DNA from: G963664115 sp965216035 | GTDB taxonomy: Bacteria > Acidobacteriota > Terriglobia > 20CM-2-55-15 | DNA: 64,000 nucleotides | NCBI GenBank assembly: GCA_965216035.1 | Contig: CBDCFM010000021.1 | Location: forward strand, 868,001-932,000 | Direction of reading: 5' to 3' | Part shown: positions 1-7,904 of the stretch, piece by piece | Layout: each line of letters begins with the position of its first letter | How positions within the stretch are numbered: the first letter of the stretch is position 1 | Notes under the pieces: generated by a model | Seen by the model: the letters and a program-made list of their open reading frames with translations, nothing else | What the model was told of the DNA's origin: nothing | Database searches by the model: none | Translations under genes and position numbers: made by a program

Positions 1-360
1 GATGAGGGGTACCGCTAATTCCGACCGGGTTCCAGCCACAACATTGATATAGCGGGAATCCTTTGAAACATCGTCTACGACGACCGGGCGCTTGTCCCGA
101 GCGGCTGTGCCAATGATTCCATGACCGATCGGAACCCTGAAATTGGTGACGACTTCCGCGGGGTGGCCCATTGAGAATCGATAGTAGAGTTCGTCGGTGG
201 ATTCATCGAGCAGCAATATTGCAAACACCTGATATGGAATGAATCTTCGGGTGGTTTCGGCGATTTTTTGCAGTAAGGGGTCTAGATCAAGGATTGATGT
301 GATCTCGTGATTGATTTCGATGAGATCGGAAAGAAAACGGGTATCGGAGAAACGCAGCAT
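1..360 (-). CDS. GAF-domain regulatory protein, C-terminal part beyond window
   Basis: The minus strand encodes about 120 residues from an ATG at 358-360 to the window edge. The N-terminal ~20 residues precede a GAF-like sensor domain with the pattern LDLDPLLQKIAETTRRFIPY followed by LLLDE, IGHGIIGTAA and DDVSKDSRYINV. This arrangement is common at the front of SpoIIE/PP2C phosphatases and of sensor kinases or diguanylate cyclases; the output domain lies outside, so the class cannot be set. A GTG 15 bases upstream of the ATG is an alternative start. It begins about 50 bases after the hpt stop on the same strand and probably shares its transcript. No ligand can be inferred. Confidence 0.75.
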   Translation of the reverse strand, partial: MLRFSDTRFLSDLIEINHEITSILDLDPLLQKIAETTRRFIPYQVFAILLLDESTDELYYRFSMGHPAEVVTNFRVPIGHGIIGTAARDKRPVVVDDVSKDSRYINVVAGTRSELAVPLI

Positions 361-411
361 GGGTTTCTGACTCACAGCGCGGCACGGCTCATGGAAGCGG
401 TCGGAAGTGGA

Positions 412-945
412 CTATTCATCAAGAATTCTGATGTCGGGAAGATTGCGATAGTGACCGGCGAAATCCAGGCCGTAGCCCACGACGAAAGTATCCTGAATCT
501 GAAATCCAACGTAATCGGCCGTAAACGGACGTCTCAGTTTTCCCTCCTTCTGGAGAAGTGTGGCCACGTGGACGGAAGCCGCACCACCTTCTTCGATCAA
601 TGTTTGGATGCGCGACAATGTTTCTCCAGTCTCCAGAATATCGTCGATGATCAACGCGTTCGCTCCCTTGACCGAATCATCAAGATCCCGAAGAATTCGC
701 ACTCTTCCCGCCGAAACCGTTTCTGTGCCGTAACTGCTTGCCGATACGAAAACCAGGCGCACGCTTACAGCTGAATCTATCTTGCGGAGCAAATCGCTGG
801 CGAATATAAAGCCACCGCGAAGGACGATTACAGCCAACAGTTCAGTTCCCGCATAATCGTCGGAAATCTTCTTCGCCATTTCGGAGATCCGCCCCGAAAT
901 TTGCGACTCGGAGATCAACACTTTGTCCTGTAATTTGGAGTTCAT
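412..945 (-). CDS. hpt: Hypoxanthine phosphoribosyltransferase
   Basis: 177 residues, normal length for bacterial HPRT. It transfers phosphoribose from PRPP to hypoxanthine or guanine, giving IMP/GMP in cytoplasmic purine salvage. The PRPP-binding loop is ALIIDDILETGETL at about residues 97-110, with the two acidic residues and TG of the family. The N-terminal AVIVLRGGFIFASDLLRKI matches the first PRPP/metal loop, and YVGFQIQDTFVVGYGLDFAG matches the C-terminal purine pocket with its FVVGYGLD motif. The start ATG at 943-945 gives the expected N-terminus. It is divergent from the glycerate kinase with about 100 bases between, and a GAF regulator follows on the same strand. Confidence 0.95.
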   Translation of the reverse strand: MNSKLQDKVLISESQISGRISEMAKKISDDYAGTELLAVIVLRGGFIFASDLLRKIDSAVSVRLVFVSASSYGTETVSAGRVRILRDLDDSVKGANALIIDDILETGETLSRIQTLIEEGGAASVHVATLLQKEGKLRRPFTADYVGFQIQDTFVVGYGLDFAGHYRNLPDIRILDE

Positions 946-1045
946 CCGCTGGGTTACCGAGCCTCGTTAGTTTACCTGTTCGAGACCTCTTACTGCAGGA
1001 AACGTTTCCACATGCACCCGTCTCGTGGTAGAAGCATTCACTGGT

Positions 1046-2365
1046 ATGACGAATTCTGAATTACGTCAAGCTGCTCAAACGATCTGGCAGGCTGCGCTGG
1101 ATGCGGCGCGCCCGGAAGTCTGCATCCCGAGGGCGATCCGGGTCACTGACAACGGATTTGCGGTCTGCGACGATAAATTTGCGGTTGAGGGGCAGCTTGT
1201 CGTGATCGGTGCAGGAAAGGCCGGCGCCGGCATGGCGCAGGTAGTGGAGCGCCTTTTTGGCGACCGAATATCTTCCGGCCTTGTGATCACGAAATATGGT
1301 CACCGGCTGCCAACCGAGGACATTCAAATCTTCGAGGCTGGGCATCCTGTGCCTGATCAAACCGGGGAACTGGCCGTGGACGGGATGCGCGAGATCCTAC
1401 ATGACCTGAGCCCGCAGGATGTTGTTTTGTGCTTGATTTCCGGAGGCGGTTCGGCGCTACTGCCTGCACCTGCCGAAGGAATCACGCTGGAAGAGAAACA
1501 GCAGGTTACCTCGAACCTGCTTCGGGCGGGAGCCGCGATCCGCGAACTCAACACAGTCCGCAAACACCTCTCCTCGATCAAAGGTGGACAGCTAGTCCGA
1601 TGGGCCGCTCCCGCTCGAGTCGTATCTCTGATTATGTCCGACGTGATCGGGGATCCGCTCGACTTCATCGCGTCCGGTCCGACCGCACCCGATACGACGA
1701 CGTTTGCGGACGCGCTGAGGATCGTCGAAAAATATGGCATTCTGGTGCCCGAAGCCGTCCAGAGCCGCCTTGAGATCGGTGCCCGTGGAGAGATTCCGGA
1801 GACTCCCAAGCGGGGTGACCCGCTCTTCGAGCGCGTCAACAATTACATCATTGCAAATAACCGCTTACTCCTCGATGCGGCTTCCACGAAGGCCGGGGAA
1901 CTGGGTTTCAAGACCATGGTGCTCAGCTCGGAGATCGAAGGCGAAGCGCGGGACGTCGGACGTTTCTTCGCGTCTATTGCGCGAGAGATCGGATCCAGTG
2001 GCCAGCCGGTTTCGCCGCCCGCATGTGTGCTCGCTGCAGGGGAGACCACGGTAACGGTGAGGGGTTCCGGCAGGGGAGGTCGCAATCAGGAGATGGCGCT
2101 CGCGTGGGCGGTAAAAATGCAGTCGTGGAGGAAGCCCGTCTGTTTCGCCAGTGTGGCGACGGATGGCACCGACGGGCCGACCAACGCAGCAGGCGGCTTG
2201 GTCGATTCACGTACCTGTTCCCGCGCAGTAGAAATGAATTTGGAACCGATGAAGTTTCTTCGTGATAACGATTCGTTTACCGTTCTGCAATCGGTGCGCG
2301 ACCTGATCACGACGGGTCCTACCCAGACGAATCTGATGGACCTCCAAATCCTCCTGGCCGGATAG
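1046..2365 (+). CDS. Glycerate 2-kinase (DUF4147/MOFRL family)
   Basis: About 439 residues from the ATG at 1046; an in-frame GTG at 1025 would add seven residues. The family phosphorylates D-glycerate to 2-phosphoglycerate with ATP, linking glyoxylate, tartrate or serine-cycle carbon to glycolysis. The N-terminal DUF4147 domain shows VVIGAGKAGAGMA near residues 52-64 and the glycine-rich LISGGGSALLPAP near 135. The C-terminal MOFRL domain shows GGRNQEMALAWAV and ATDGTDGPTNAAGG. Both domains look complete and no key motif is missing. No glyoxylate carboligase or tartronate reductase gene is adjacent, so the upstream pathway is not shown here. Confidence 0.93.
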   Translation: MTNSELRQAAQTIWQAALDAARPEVCIPRAIRVTDNGFAVCDDKFAVEGQLVVIGAGKAGAGMAQVVERLFGDRISSGLVITKYGHRLPTEDIQIFEAGHPVPDQTGELAVDGMREILHDLSPQDVVLCLISGGGSALLPAPAEGITLEEKQQVTSNLLRAGAAIRELNTVRKHLSSIKGGQLVRWAAPARVVSLIMSDVIGDPLDFIASGPTAPDTTTFADALRIVEKYGILVPEAVQSRLEIGARGEIPETPKRGDPLFERVNNYIIANNRLLLDAASTKAGELGFKTMVLSSEIEGEARDVGRFFASIAREIGSSGQPVSPPACVLAAGETTVTVRGSGRGGRNQEMALAWAVKMQSWRKPVCFASVATDGTDGPTNAAGGLVDSRTCSRAVEMNLEPMKFLRDNDSFTVLQSVRDLITTGPTQTNLMDLQILLAG

Positions 2366-2580
2366 AGCCGGATAGAATAAGAATCAACCTTAAGGTTCAT
2401 GAAGGACGCGGACCGACCAGCTCGGTTTGGAAGTCAGGCGAAGCCCCTGGCCTCGGCCAAGGATCCCGGCATCGCAGCGAGGTACAGATTGAGACAGCAG
2501 CCGAGTAATTTACAGGGACGAGTCGACCCACCGAACAACAATAACGTCGTGGGGCACTGTCCCCGTCTTGGAGGTGTGCT

Positions 2581-3888
2581 ATGACAGACAAGCCGAAGAA
2601 GCCAGAATTTATTCCCGTCAACGAAGATGATCTCCAGCCCGGTCATCGCTGGCACCGGCCGCTTCAAGCGCCGGGCACGACGCAGGTCGATTTCGAGGAA
2701 CGGGTCGATTTTCGACGCCTGCACCGGTATCGCCTGGCGCGTACGCGCCAACAACTGGCGAAGTCGGGGCTGGGTGCCGTTCTCTGCTTCGAGCAGTCCA
2801 ATATCCGATACATTTCGAGCACGGTCATCGGTGAGTGGGCGCGTGACAAGTTGCTCCGTTATTGCCTGCTCACCGGCCCCGGTGATCCGTGGGTCTGGGA
2901 TATGGGCTCGGCGGTCCTCCATCACAAACTCAATTGCCCATGGCTCCGAGAGGATCACATGCGTCCCGGCAATCCGGGAATGCGCGGCGCAATTGAACCG
3001 GAGGTGGGCCTGTTCAAGGCTGCGGCAAAGGAGATCAAGGAGCTACTTCGGAATGAAGGCGTCGCAGACATGCCGCTTGGCGTCGATCTGGCTGAACTCC
3101 CGATGATATTCGCGTTGCAGGAAGAAGGTATCGACGTCCGCGACGGACAGCAGACGATGCTCGCTGCACGCGAAGTCAAGAGCCATGACGAGATCACCCT
3201 GCTCAACATTGCCGCGAGCATGGTCGACGGCGTGTACCAGGACATCGCCGCAGCGCTGAAGCCGGGAGTCAAAGAAAGCCAGATCGTATCACTCGCGGCG
3301 GGCCGCCTGTACGAGATGGGTTCGGATTGCGTTGAAGCGATCAACGCCATTTCTGGAGAGCGTTGCAGCCCCCATCCACACAATTTCACAGATCGGTTGG
3401 TCCGGCCGGGAGATCAGGCCTACTTCGACATCATTCACTCTTTTATAGGCTACCGTACCTGTTATTACCGCACCTTCACGGTCGGCAGCTCGACGCCTGC
3501 GCAGAGAGATGCCTACAAGCGCGCGCGGGAGTGGATTGACGGCACAATTTCCATGCTCCGCCCGGGTGTCGGCACCGACGAGGCTGCACGGATGTTGCCG
3601 GAGGCCTCCGAAATCGGTTTCGAGAGCGAGATGGCCGCGTACGGTTTGAACTTCGCTCATGGCTTGGGACTGGCGCTACACGAGCGGCCCTTGATTTCTA
3701 GAGTCAACTCGCTGATCAAGCCCAATGAGTTGAAGGCGGGCATGGTGTTTGCGGTCGAAACATTCTGTCCGGCTACAGACGGCGTGTCCGCAGCGCGAAT
3801 CGAGGAAGAGGTCGTGCTGACGCCGGAAGGCGCCAAAATCATCACACTGTACCCGGCCCAGGAATTGCCTGTTGCAAATCCCTATTGA
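2581..3888 (+). CDS. M24-family (pita-bread fold) metallopeptidase homologue with altered metal site
   Basis: 435 residues, start ATG preceded by a strong GGAGGTG Shine-Dalgarno. The N-terminal creatinase-like domain (to about residue 190) carries YRLARTRQQLAKSGLGAVL and NIRYIS, as in Xaa-Pro dipeptidases and DddP-type DMSP lyases; the catalytic half follows. Metal ligands by position are D283, then C294 where the family has its second Asp (D-x10-D), H360 in HGLGLALHERP, E393 and E408. Loss of that Asp argues against a standard dinuclear peptidase and suggests altered metal use or a different lyase/hydrolase reaction. No signal peptide, so cytoplasmic. Which substrate it acts on cannot be told. 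Confidence 0.8.
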   Translation: MTDKPKKPEFIPVNEDDLQPGHRWHRPLQAPGTTQVDFEERVDFRRLHRYRLARTRQQLAKSGLGAVLCFEQSNIRYISSTVIGEWARDKLLRYCLLTGPGDPWVWDMGSAVLHHKLNCPWLREDHMRPGNPGMRGAIEPEVGLFKAAAKEIKELLRNEGVADMPLGVDLAELPMIFALQEEGIDVRDGQQTMLAAREVKSHDEITLLNIAASMVDGVYQDIAAALKPGVKESQIVSLAAGRLYEMGSDCVEAINAISGERCSPHPHNFTDRLVRPGDQAYFDIIHSFIGYRTCYYRTFTVGSSTPAQRDAYKRAREWIDGTISMLRPGVGTDEAARMLPEASEIGFESEMAAYGLNFAHGLGLALHERPLISRVNSLIKPNELKAGMVFAVETFCPATDGVSAARIEEEVVLTPEGAKIITLYPAQELPVANPY

Positions 3889-4069
3889 GCGGCCGGAACC
3901 AGAAACGTTGTCGATCACCGTATCCCGCGCTGGCTGTCAAGCCTGGGTTTCGCTGGTGATCCGAGCCAGGTGCCTTGGGCTGGCCGCCAGGGTTGATCTA
4001 TACTTCGTTAGACTAATTGCGGGAATAGGGGCTCTGACAGGGCATTCCCTGATTTTGGGAGGATGTCGA

Positions 4070-5035
4070 TTGAATACGAATAAGTTTTCGCGACCGTTAG
4101 TGCTGCATACCTGCGCAGGGATCATCTTGATGGCCGGGCTAGTTTCATCCGCAACCGCGCAGAGCGTCCAAATGGAGCAGCGCGCAATTGCCGATGATGT
4201 GTACGTGATGCAGCACCCCTTTGGGTCGAGCAATTCGACCTTTGTTGTGACCGATGAAGGCGTTGTCGTGTTCGACGCCGATATCCGGACCGCAGATCAG
4301 GTCCTCAGAGCGATCCGGCGCACGACGGACCAGCCGATCCGCTTCATGATTATCTCGCACCCAGCAGGCGACCACTCGACCGGCGGTTGGCATTTCCGCG
4401 AAGACAGACCCGCCATTGTTGCGTCGCGTACGCAGGCAGCCAGCATGGCTGCGGAAGAAATGGTGGAGTTTAACGCGCGTAAGAACTCCGATGATGTAGT
4501 TTATACCCCTTACCAAAATACGGAATTTGTTCAGCCCGACATAGTTTTCGATGAAACGCTTACGCTCCGACTTGGCGGATTGACCTTTGAGATCACCGAA
4601 GAGGGTGCGGAGCACTCGAAGAGCGACGTAACGCTGTACATCCCCGAAAAGGGGATTTTTACCTTGGGCGATTTGTTCAAATCCGAAATCCACACCGGTC
4701 CAGGGGAGACGGCCTATGAAACTTTTGCCGCAGGCAGCGGTTGGATTGCCGTCATCGATCAGATTAAGGAGCGCAATCTAGTAGTGGACACCTATGTTCC
4801 AGGCCATGGGGTGGTGCATGTCGGGCGCGGCATAGCGGACCTGGCCGAACTGCGCAGCTATTTTGTTGACATGCGGGCAGAAGTTTCCGAAATGATCGCG
4901 GACGGCAAGACGGAAGAAGAGGTGTTGACGGAATTCCAAACGCCTGAGCGATTCTCTCAATACGAGCAGGCTGATCGGCTCGGCCGTTTTCTGCCGCTTT
5001 ATTATCGACAGCTTAAGGCCCAACCTCGCTTCTGA
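4070..5035 (+). CDS. Exported metallo-beta-lactamase-fold protein, zinc motif altered
   Basis: The ORF is open from 3872, overlapping the M24 gene, but the likely start is a TTG at 4070: it has GGAGG eight bases upstream and gives a signal peptide ending near SSATAQS. The mature domain reads like a periplasmic MBL-fold hydrolase: ADDVYVMQHPFGSSNSTFVV, FDADIRTADQVLRAI, GAEHSKSDVTLYIP, GIFTLGDLF and YVPGHG. The normal HxHxDH zinc motif is HPAGDH (residues 97-102), so the second histidine is Ala. The other ligands (D101, H102, later His and Asp) remain. It may bind one metal or have lost hydrolysis. It sits in line after the M24 gene. Confidence 0.8.
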   Translation: MNTNKFSRPLVLHTCAGIILMAGLVSSATAQSVQMEQRAIADDVYVMQHPFGSSNSTFVVTDEGVVVFDADIRTADQVLRAIRRTTDQPIRFMIISHPAGDHSTGGWHFREDRPAIVASRTQAASMAAEEMVEFNARKNSDDVVYTPYQNTEFVQPDIVFDETLTLRLGGLTFEITEEGAEHSKSDVTLYIPEKGIFTLGDLFKSEIHTGPGETAYETFAAGSGWIAVIDQIKERNLVVDTYVPGHGVVHVGRGIADLAELRSYFVDMRAEVSEMIADGKTEEEVLTEFQTPERFSQYEQADRLGRFLPLYYRQLKAQPRF

Positions 5036-5081
5036 GTCATACCTGCTGCACACATAGCTTTTAAGGCGTTGAGAATCGATT

Positions 5082-5243
5082 TCAAGGCACCGGCACCCAT
5101 TCGATCAGTTCTTTAAACCAGTTTTGGACTATGTAGATTTGGCTCGACGCAGGATCGAGAACCTCAGGACTGGAGTTGTATAACTTGAAAATCGTCTTAT
5201 AGAAAAGTGACGTATCCGTGCGAACTACTTTGACGACGTACAG
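5082..5243 (-). pseudogene. C-terminal remnant of a PD40/TolB-like propeller protein
   Basis: About 53 codons remain open on the minus strand, beginning abruptly at about 5243 and ending with a stop at 5082-5084. The tail SSQIYIVQNWFKELIEWVP resembles the extreme C-terminus (VVNWFEELKRLVP type) of large WD40/PD40 proteins fused to serine/threonine kinases. The upstream part is replaced by an IS3 orfA fragment, so this is a deletion scar. Assignment rests on one short motif and is tentative. Confidence 0.4.
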
Positions 5244-5332
5244 CGAACTTCAGGTGAATATCTGCTCGGTCTTCCCATGATGACTCCAATCTTCTCAAGT
5301 TATGGTGTCTCCGGGAAACCCGGGGCGGTTCA
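5244..5332 (-). mobile_element. IS3-family left-end remnant with orfA start
   Basis: On the minus strand an ATG at 5276-5278 begins MGRPSRYSPEVR, the common N-terminus of IS3-family OrfA, then joins foreign sequence at about 5243. Ahead of it, 5303-5332 reads as a typical IS3 end with a GGTGTCTCC...CCCGGGG inner palindrome. Only the first ~90 bases of the element survive, fused to the PD40 remnant. The rest of the interval to 5527 shows no gene. Confidence 0.55.
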
Positions 5333-5527
5333 CTTGGTGGAGTCGCCTCCCGCCGGAGAAAAAATGATGGGTCTTGCGGAGGCGCATGAACCCTGTGATG
5401 AATAATCTGGCGCCCCGTGGTGGTGTCGGAGTATAAGGGGCGTGATCAAGCTTATCCAAAACGGAAATCCCAGTTGATACCGCTTCCCGAAGCGGACGGG
5501 CGACACAAACGTTTGTAAGGAGGCCAT

Positions 5528-6400
5528 ATGCGTCTGATATATGAATTGGTGGTGCTGAGTGCAGCGATGGTATCTATGTTGTCGTGTGGTGCAGCGGAAC
5601 AAGAGGAGCCAATTCAGGCGGCGAGCGAAGAGGTGGAGCCGTTCCGCGTCATAGGCAATATCTACTATGTCGGCGGCCAATATGGCTCCTATCTCATCAC
5701 CACGCCGGAGGGCCACATTCTCCACGACACGGGCAGCGCCGATATGCACGCGCTCATCGTATCGAACGTCGAGAAACTCGGGTTCAACGTCCCCGACATC
5801 CGGATCATGATTTCGAGCCATGCGCATTGGGACCACGTCGAGGGACACGCGGCTATGAAGCGGGTGACCGGCGCGCAGGTTGTTGCGCTCGGCGGCGACG
5901 CCGTGGCACTCCAATCAGGCCAAAACAACTCCGCTATCGACAGCCGAGACTGGGAGCCTGTCACGGTGGATCGCGTGGTCGAGGACGGTGACACCGTCAC
6001 GCTGGGCGCGGTAACGTTGCGCGCCCTCTGGACGGGGGGCCACACGCAAGGCGCAACGATGTGGATGACAACCGTCGAGGAGGGTGGGGACACCTACTCC
6101 GTCGCCTTCCGTGGCGGCGAAATTCCGAACGCGGGGGCTCAGCTCTTCAACAACCCCAGGCACCCGACGGTTGTCGCCGACACGCAGAGGACGATTCAAA
6201 GGCTGAGGGAGCTCGAACCTCCCGACCTCTTCCTCCACAATCACCCGCAGGAACCGCCACGCGAGTTGGACCCGGCTCTTCCCGTCGACCCGAGGTGTGT
6301 GACCTGCTTTGACGCGGAAGGGTTTAGGAGTTTCGTGGCGGGTGTCGAATCCAGATTCGAAACGATGCTCCGGGAGGCTGAAGGCCGACCGGGCCAGTAG
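5528..6400 (+). CDS. Subclass B3-like metallo-beta-lactamase lipoprotein
   Basis: 290 residues; GTAAGGAGG lies just upstream of the ATG. The N-terminus is a lipoprotein signal with Cys at SMLSCGAA. All six ligands of B3 enzymes are present in order: H98, H100, D102 and H103 in SSHAHWDHVEG, H172 in GGHTQGATMW, and H239 in LHNHPQ. B3 enzymes hydrolyse beta-lactam amide bonds with two zinc ions, but many environmental members of this family act on other substrates such as lactones, so resistance is not proven. It is cell-envelope anchored. It is a distant relative of the upstream MBL gene and of the one at 32119, and unlike the upstream one has an intact site. Confidence 0.85.
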   Translation: MRLIYELVVLSAAMVSMLSCGAAEQEEPIQAASEEVEPFRVIGNIYYVGGQYGSYLITTPEGHILHDTGSADMHALIVSNVEKLGFNVPDIRIMISSHAHWDHVEGHAAMKRVTGAQVVALGGDAVALQSGQNNSAIDSRDWEPVTVDRVVEDGDTVTLGAVTLRALWTGGHTQGATMWMTTVEEGGDTYSVAFRGGEIPNAGAQLFNNPRHPTVVADTQRTIQRLRELEPPDLFLHNHPQEPPRELDPALPVDPRCVTCFDAEGFRSFVAGVESRFETMLREAEGRPGQ

Positions 6401-6497
6401 GGTCGGAGTCCCCGCAGAAGCGCGATTGGATCACGCCCAGCCAGATCGCGCCTGCCCCACGGCAGGACTGGGATCGATTCGGTAGACGCCTTGTAGC

Positions 6498-6675
6498 GGC
6501 ACTGTCCAGTTAACTCGCCCAAGTCAGAATGATGGCTGGCTGGGCAGAGATCAGGCTGGCGTCACGGCGGCCCGAACCGTGAAAGATTGCGCTCGCAACA
6601 GTCAGTGATGGACTGCCTTCAATCAGTGGAGACCCACTCGGAATAGATTCTGAACGACGCCGTGAACATGTAAGA
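6498..6675 (-). mobile_element. IS6-family 3' remnant with terminal repeat
   Basis: The outer edge GGCACTGTC is the IS6-type terminus. Reading inward on the minus strand gives a broken IS6 transposase C-terminus, VHGVVQNLF then LKAVHH and LLRAQSFTV, with in-frame stops. It is similar base for base to 12446-12610 and to the C-terminus of the transposase pseudogene at 61998. Confidence 0.65.
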
Positions 6676-6697
6676 ATCGCTGAGACTGGTGTGCGAC

Positions 6698-7126
6698 TCA
6701 TACACCCAACATAGGCAAATGCTTTACGCGATGATAGGTAAGAGACAATGCTATGCAATGCTTTAACTCTGCTTCGGGAACATCATCATCTTCATCAAAG
6801 ACAATTGCTCTGTTGCCTTCAAATGTGAAGCTATCTCCGTAAATCTCTCTGAATGTGTCCACCAATCTGGTACTACAGTGAAAATACAGTGCATACTGAC
6901 GTGGATTTGATTCCTTCCAAGCGATTCTGACTGTGCTACCACTTTTCGACTCTGTTGTAATGTAGCTTGGCTCTCCCCATTTGAGCGTTTCTTCCAATCC
7001 TCCGACCCCTTCGGTCTCCAAGGCTGTGTCCAATATCAATCTCCGAAGGAACATTAACCTTTTCTGCACATTCTTCGGGTAGCAATTAAACACCTCGGCA
7101 ACGTCTGGGTTCTCGATCGTATGCAT
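6698..7126 (-). CDS. DUF1801-domain protein
   Basis: 142 residues matching the YdhG/DUF1801 fold: an N-terminal helix with VFNCYPKNVQKRLMFLRRLIL, the family hallmark LEETLKWGEPSYIT near residue 50, then VRIAWK, YALYFHC and a C-terminal RAIVFDEDDDVPEAELKHCIALSL. The fold is small and cytoplasmic, related to iron-chaperone-like frataxin mimics, but biochemical function is unknown. It lies between an IS6 scar and a frameshifted acetyltransferase on the same strand. A shorter second DUF1801 protein is encoded at 29778. Confidence 0.85.
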   Translation of the reverse strand: MHTIENPDVAEVFNCYPKNVQKRLMFLRRLILDTALETEGVGGLEETLKWGEPSYITTESKSGSTVRIAWKESNPRQYALYFHCSTRLVDTFREIYGDSFTFEGNRAIVFDEDDDVPEAELKHCIALSLTYHRVKHLPMLGV

Positions 7127-7274
7127 TCGGACTGTCTTCTGTTTTCACACCTAACGGATCGCGGCTAACCTGAGGGCCGGAGTGGCGCGCGTCTTGCGCA
7201 TGCAATACGCGTGACACCAGGGACTGACTGGTTGAGCCGCTTGTTCGGCGGCCTGTTGGATAGTGGCATCAGTA

Positions 7275-7777
7275 TCACAGGATTCGTTCCACAATTACCT
7301 CGTCCACGTACCGGCCACTCAGTTTTGCTTGGCGATTCGCGTGGCCAACGATGCGAAAGCCCTGACTCTGATACGTGGCAAGAGCAGCGGGATTATCTGC
7401 GCGAATGTAGGTAAATATCTTCTCGTATCCTTTGCTTGGTGCGACTTCAAATATGCGCCGAACAATCTCTTCGCCACACCTTGCCGGTGATAGTTGACGT
7501 CAACCCAAGTCCCAATCACACCTACATGATCGAACGCGTGAGTATACTGATCAGGAAATGGCTTCATACTCTGGAAACCAATCACAGAACCATCGCTCCT
7601 GCATTCAGCTACATGACAAATAGCGCGATCTGAGAGTCCCGCGATGTAAGAGAGTTGATCTTCAACCGTGAGCGGTGCGTCAAGGACGGTGTAGATGCCA
7701 GCGCTGATTATTGGATTGAAGACACTGACGATCTGCGCCGCATCGTCTAGCGTCACATCACGCACCAAGAAATCCAT
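7275..7777 (-). pseudogene. GNAT-family N-acetyltransferase, frameshifted
   Basis: From ATG 7775-7777 the product begins MDFLVRDVTLDDAAQIVSVF and contains the acetyl-CoA loop region VDVNYHRQGVAKRLF. After about residue 110 the frame breaks at 7449-7451, in a run of three T on the minus strand. In the next frame the conserved end resumes: KGYEKIFTYIRADNPAALAT, YQSQGFR, then a stop at 7275. One missing base restores a full ~167-residue GNAT resembling phosphinothricin/small-molecule acetyltransferases. Either a recent pseudogene or an indel in the assembly; without repair the product would lack the second half of the acetyl-CoA fold. Confidence 0.75.
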
Positions 7778-7904
7778 CGGAATCGGGCCCCCTTTCTTGC
7801 GCCGAACGGCCTGTGGCTCACCTGCGGTGGCCACTCCGATTCAATTCAAGAGAATACCGTCGTCGCCGGCTGGTGCAGCCGCTTGTTGCGCGTCACTTGG
7901 GTAC

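Noticed and set aside
2581..3888. M24 gene as DMSP lyase DddP
   Set aside because: The N-terminal similarity is only general, and the metal-site change and lack of linked DMSP genes leave this unsupported.
5528..6400. Calling the B3-like protein an antibiotic-resistance gene
   Set aside because: The zinc ligands fit, but environmental homologues include lactonases and other hydrolases; the sequence alone cannot decide.
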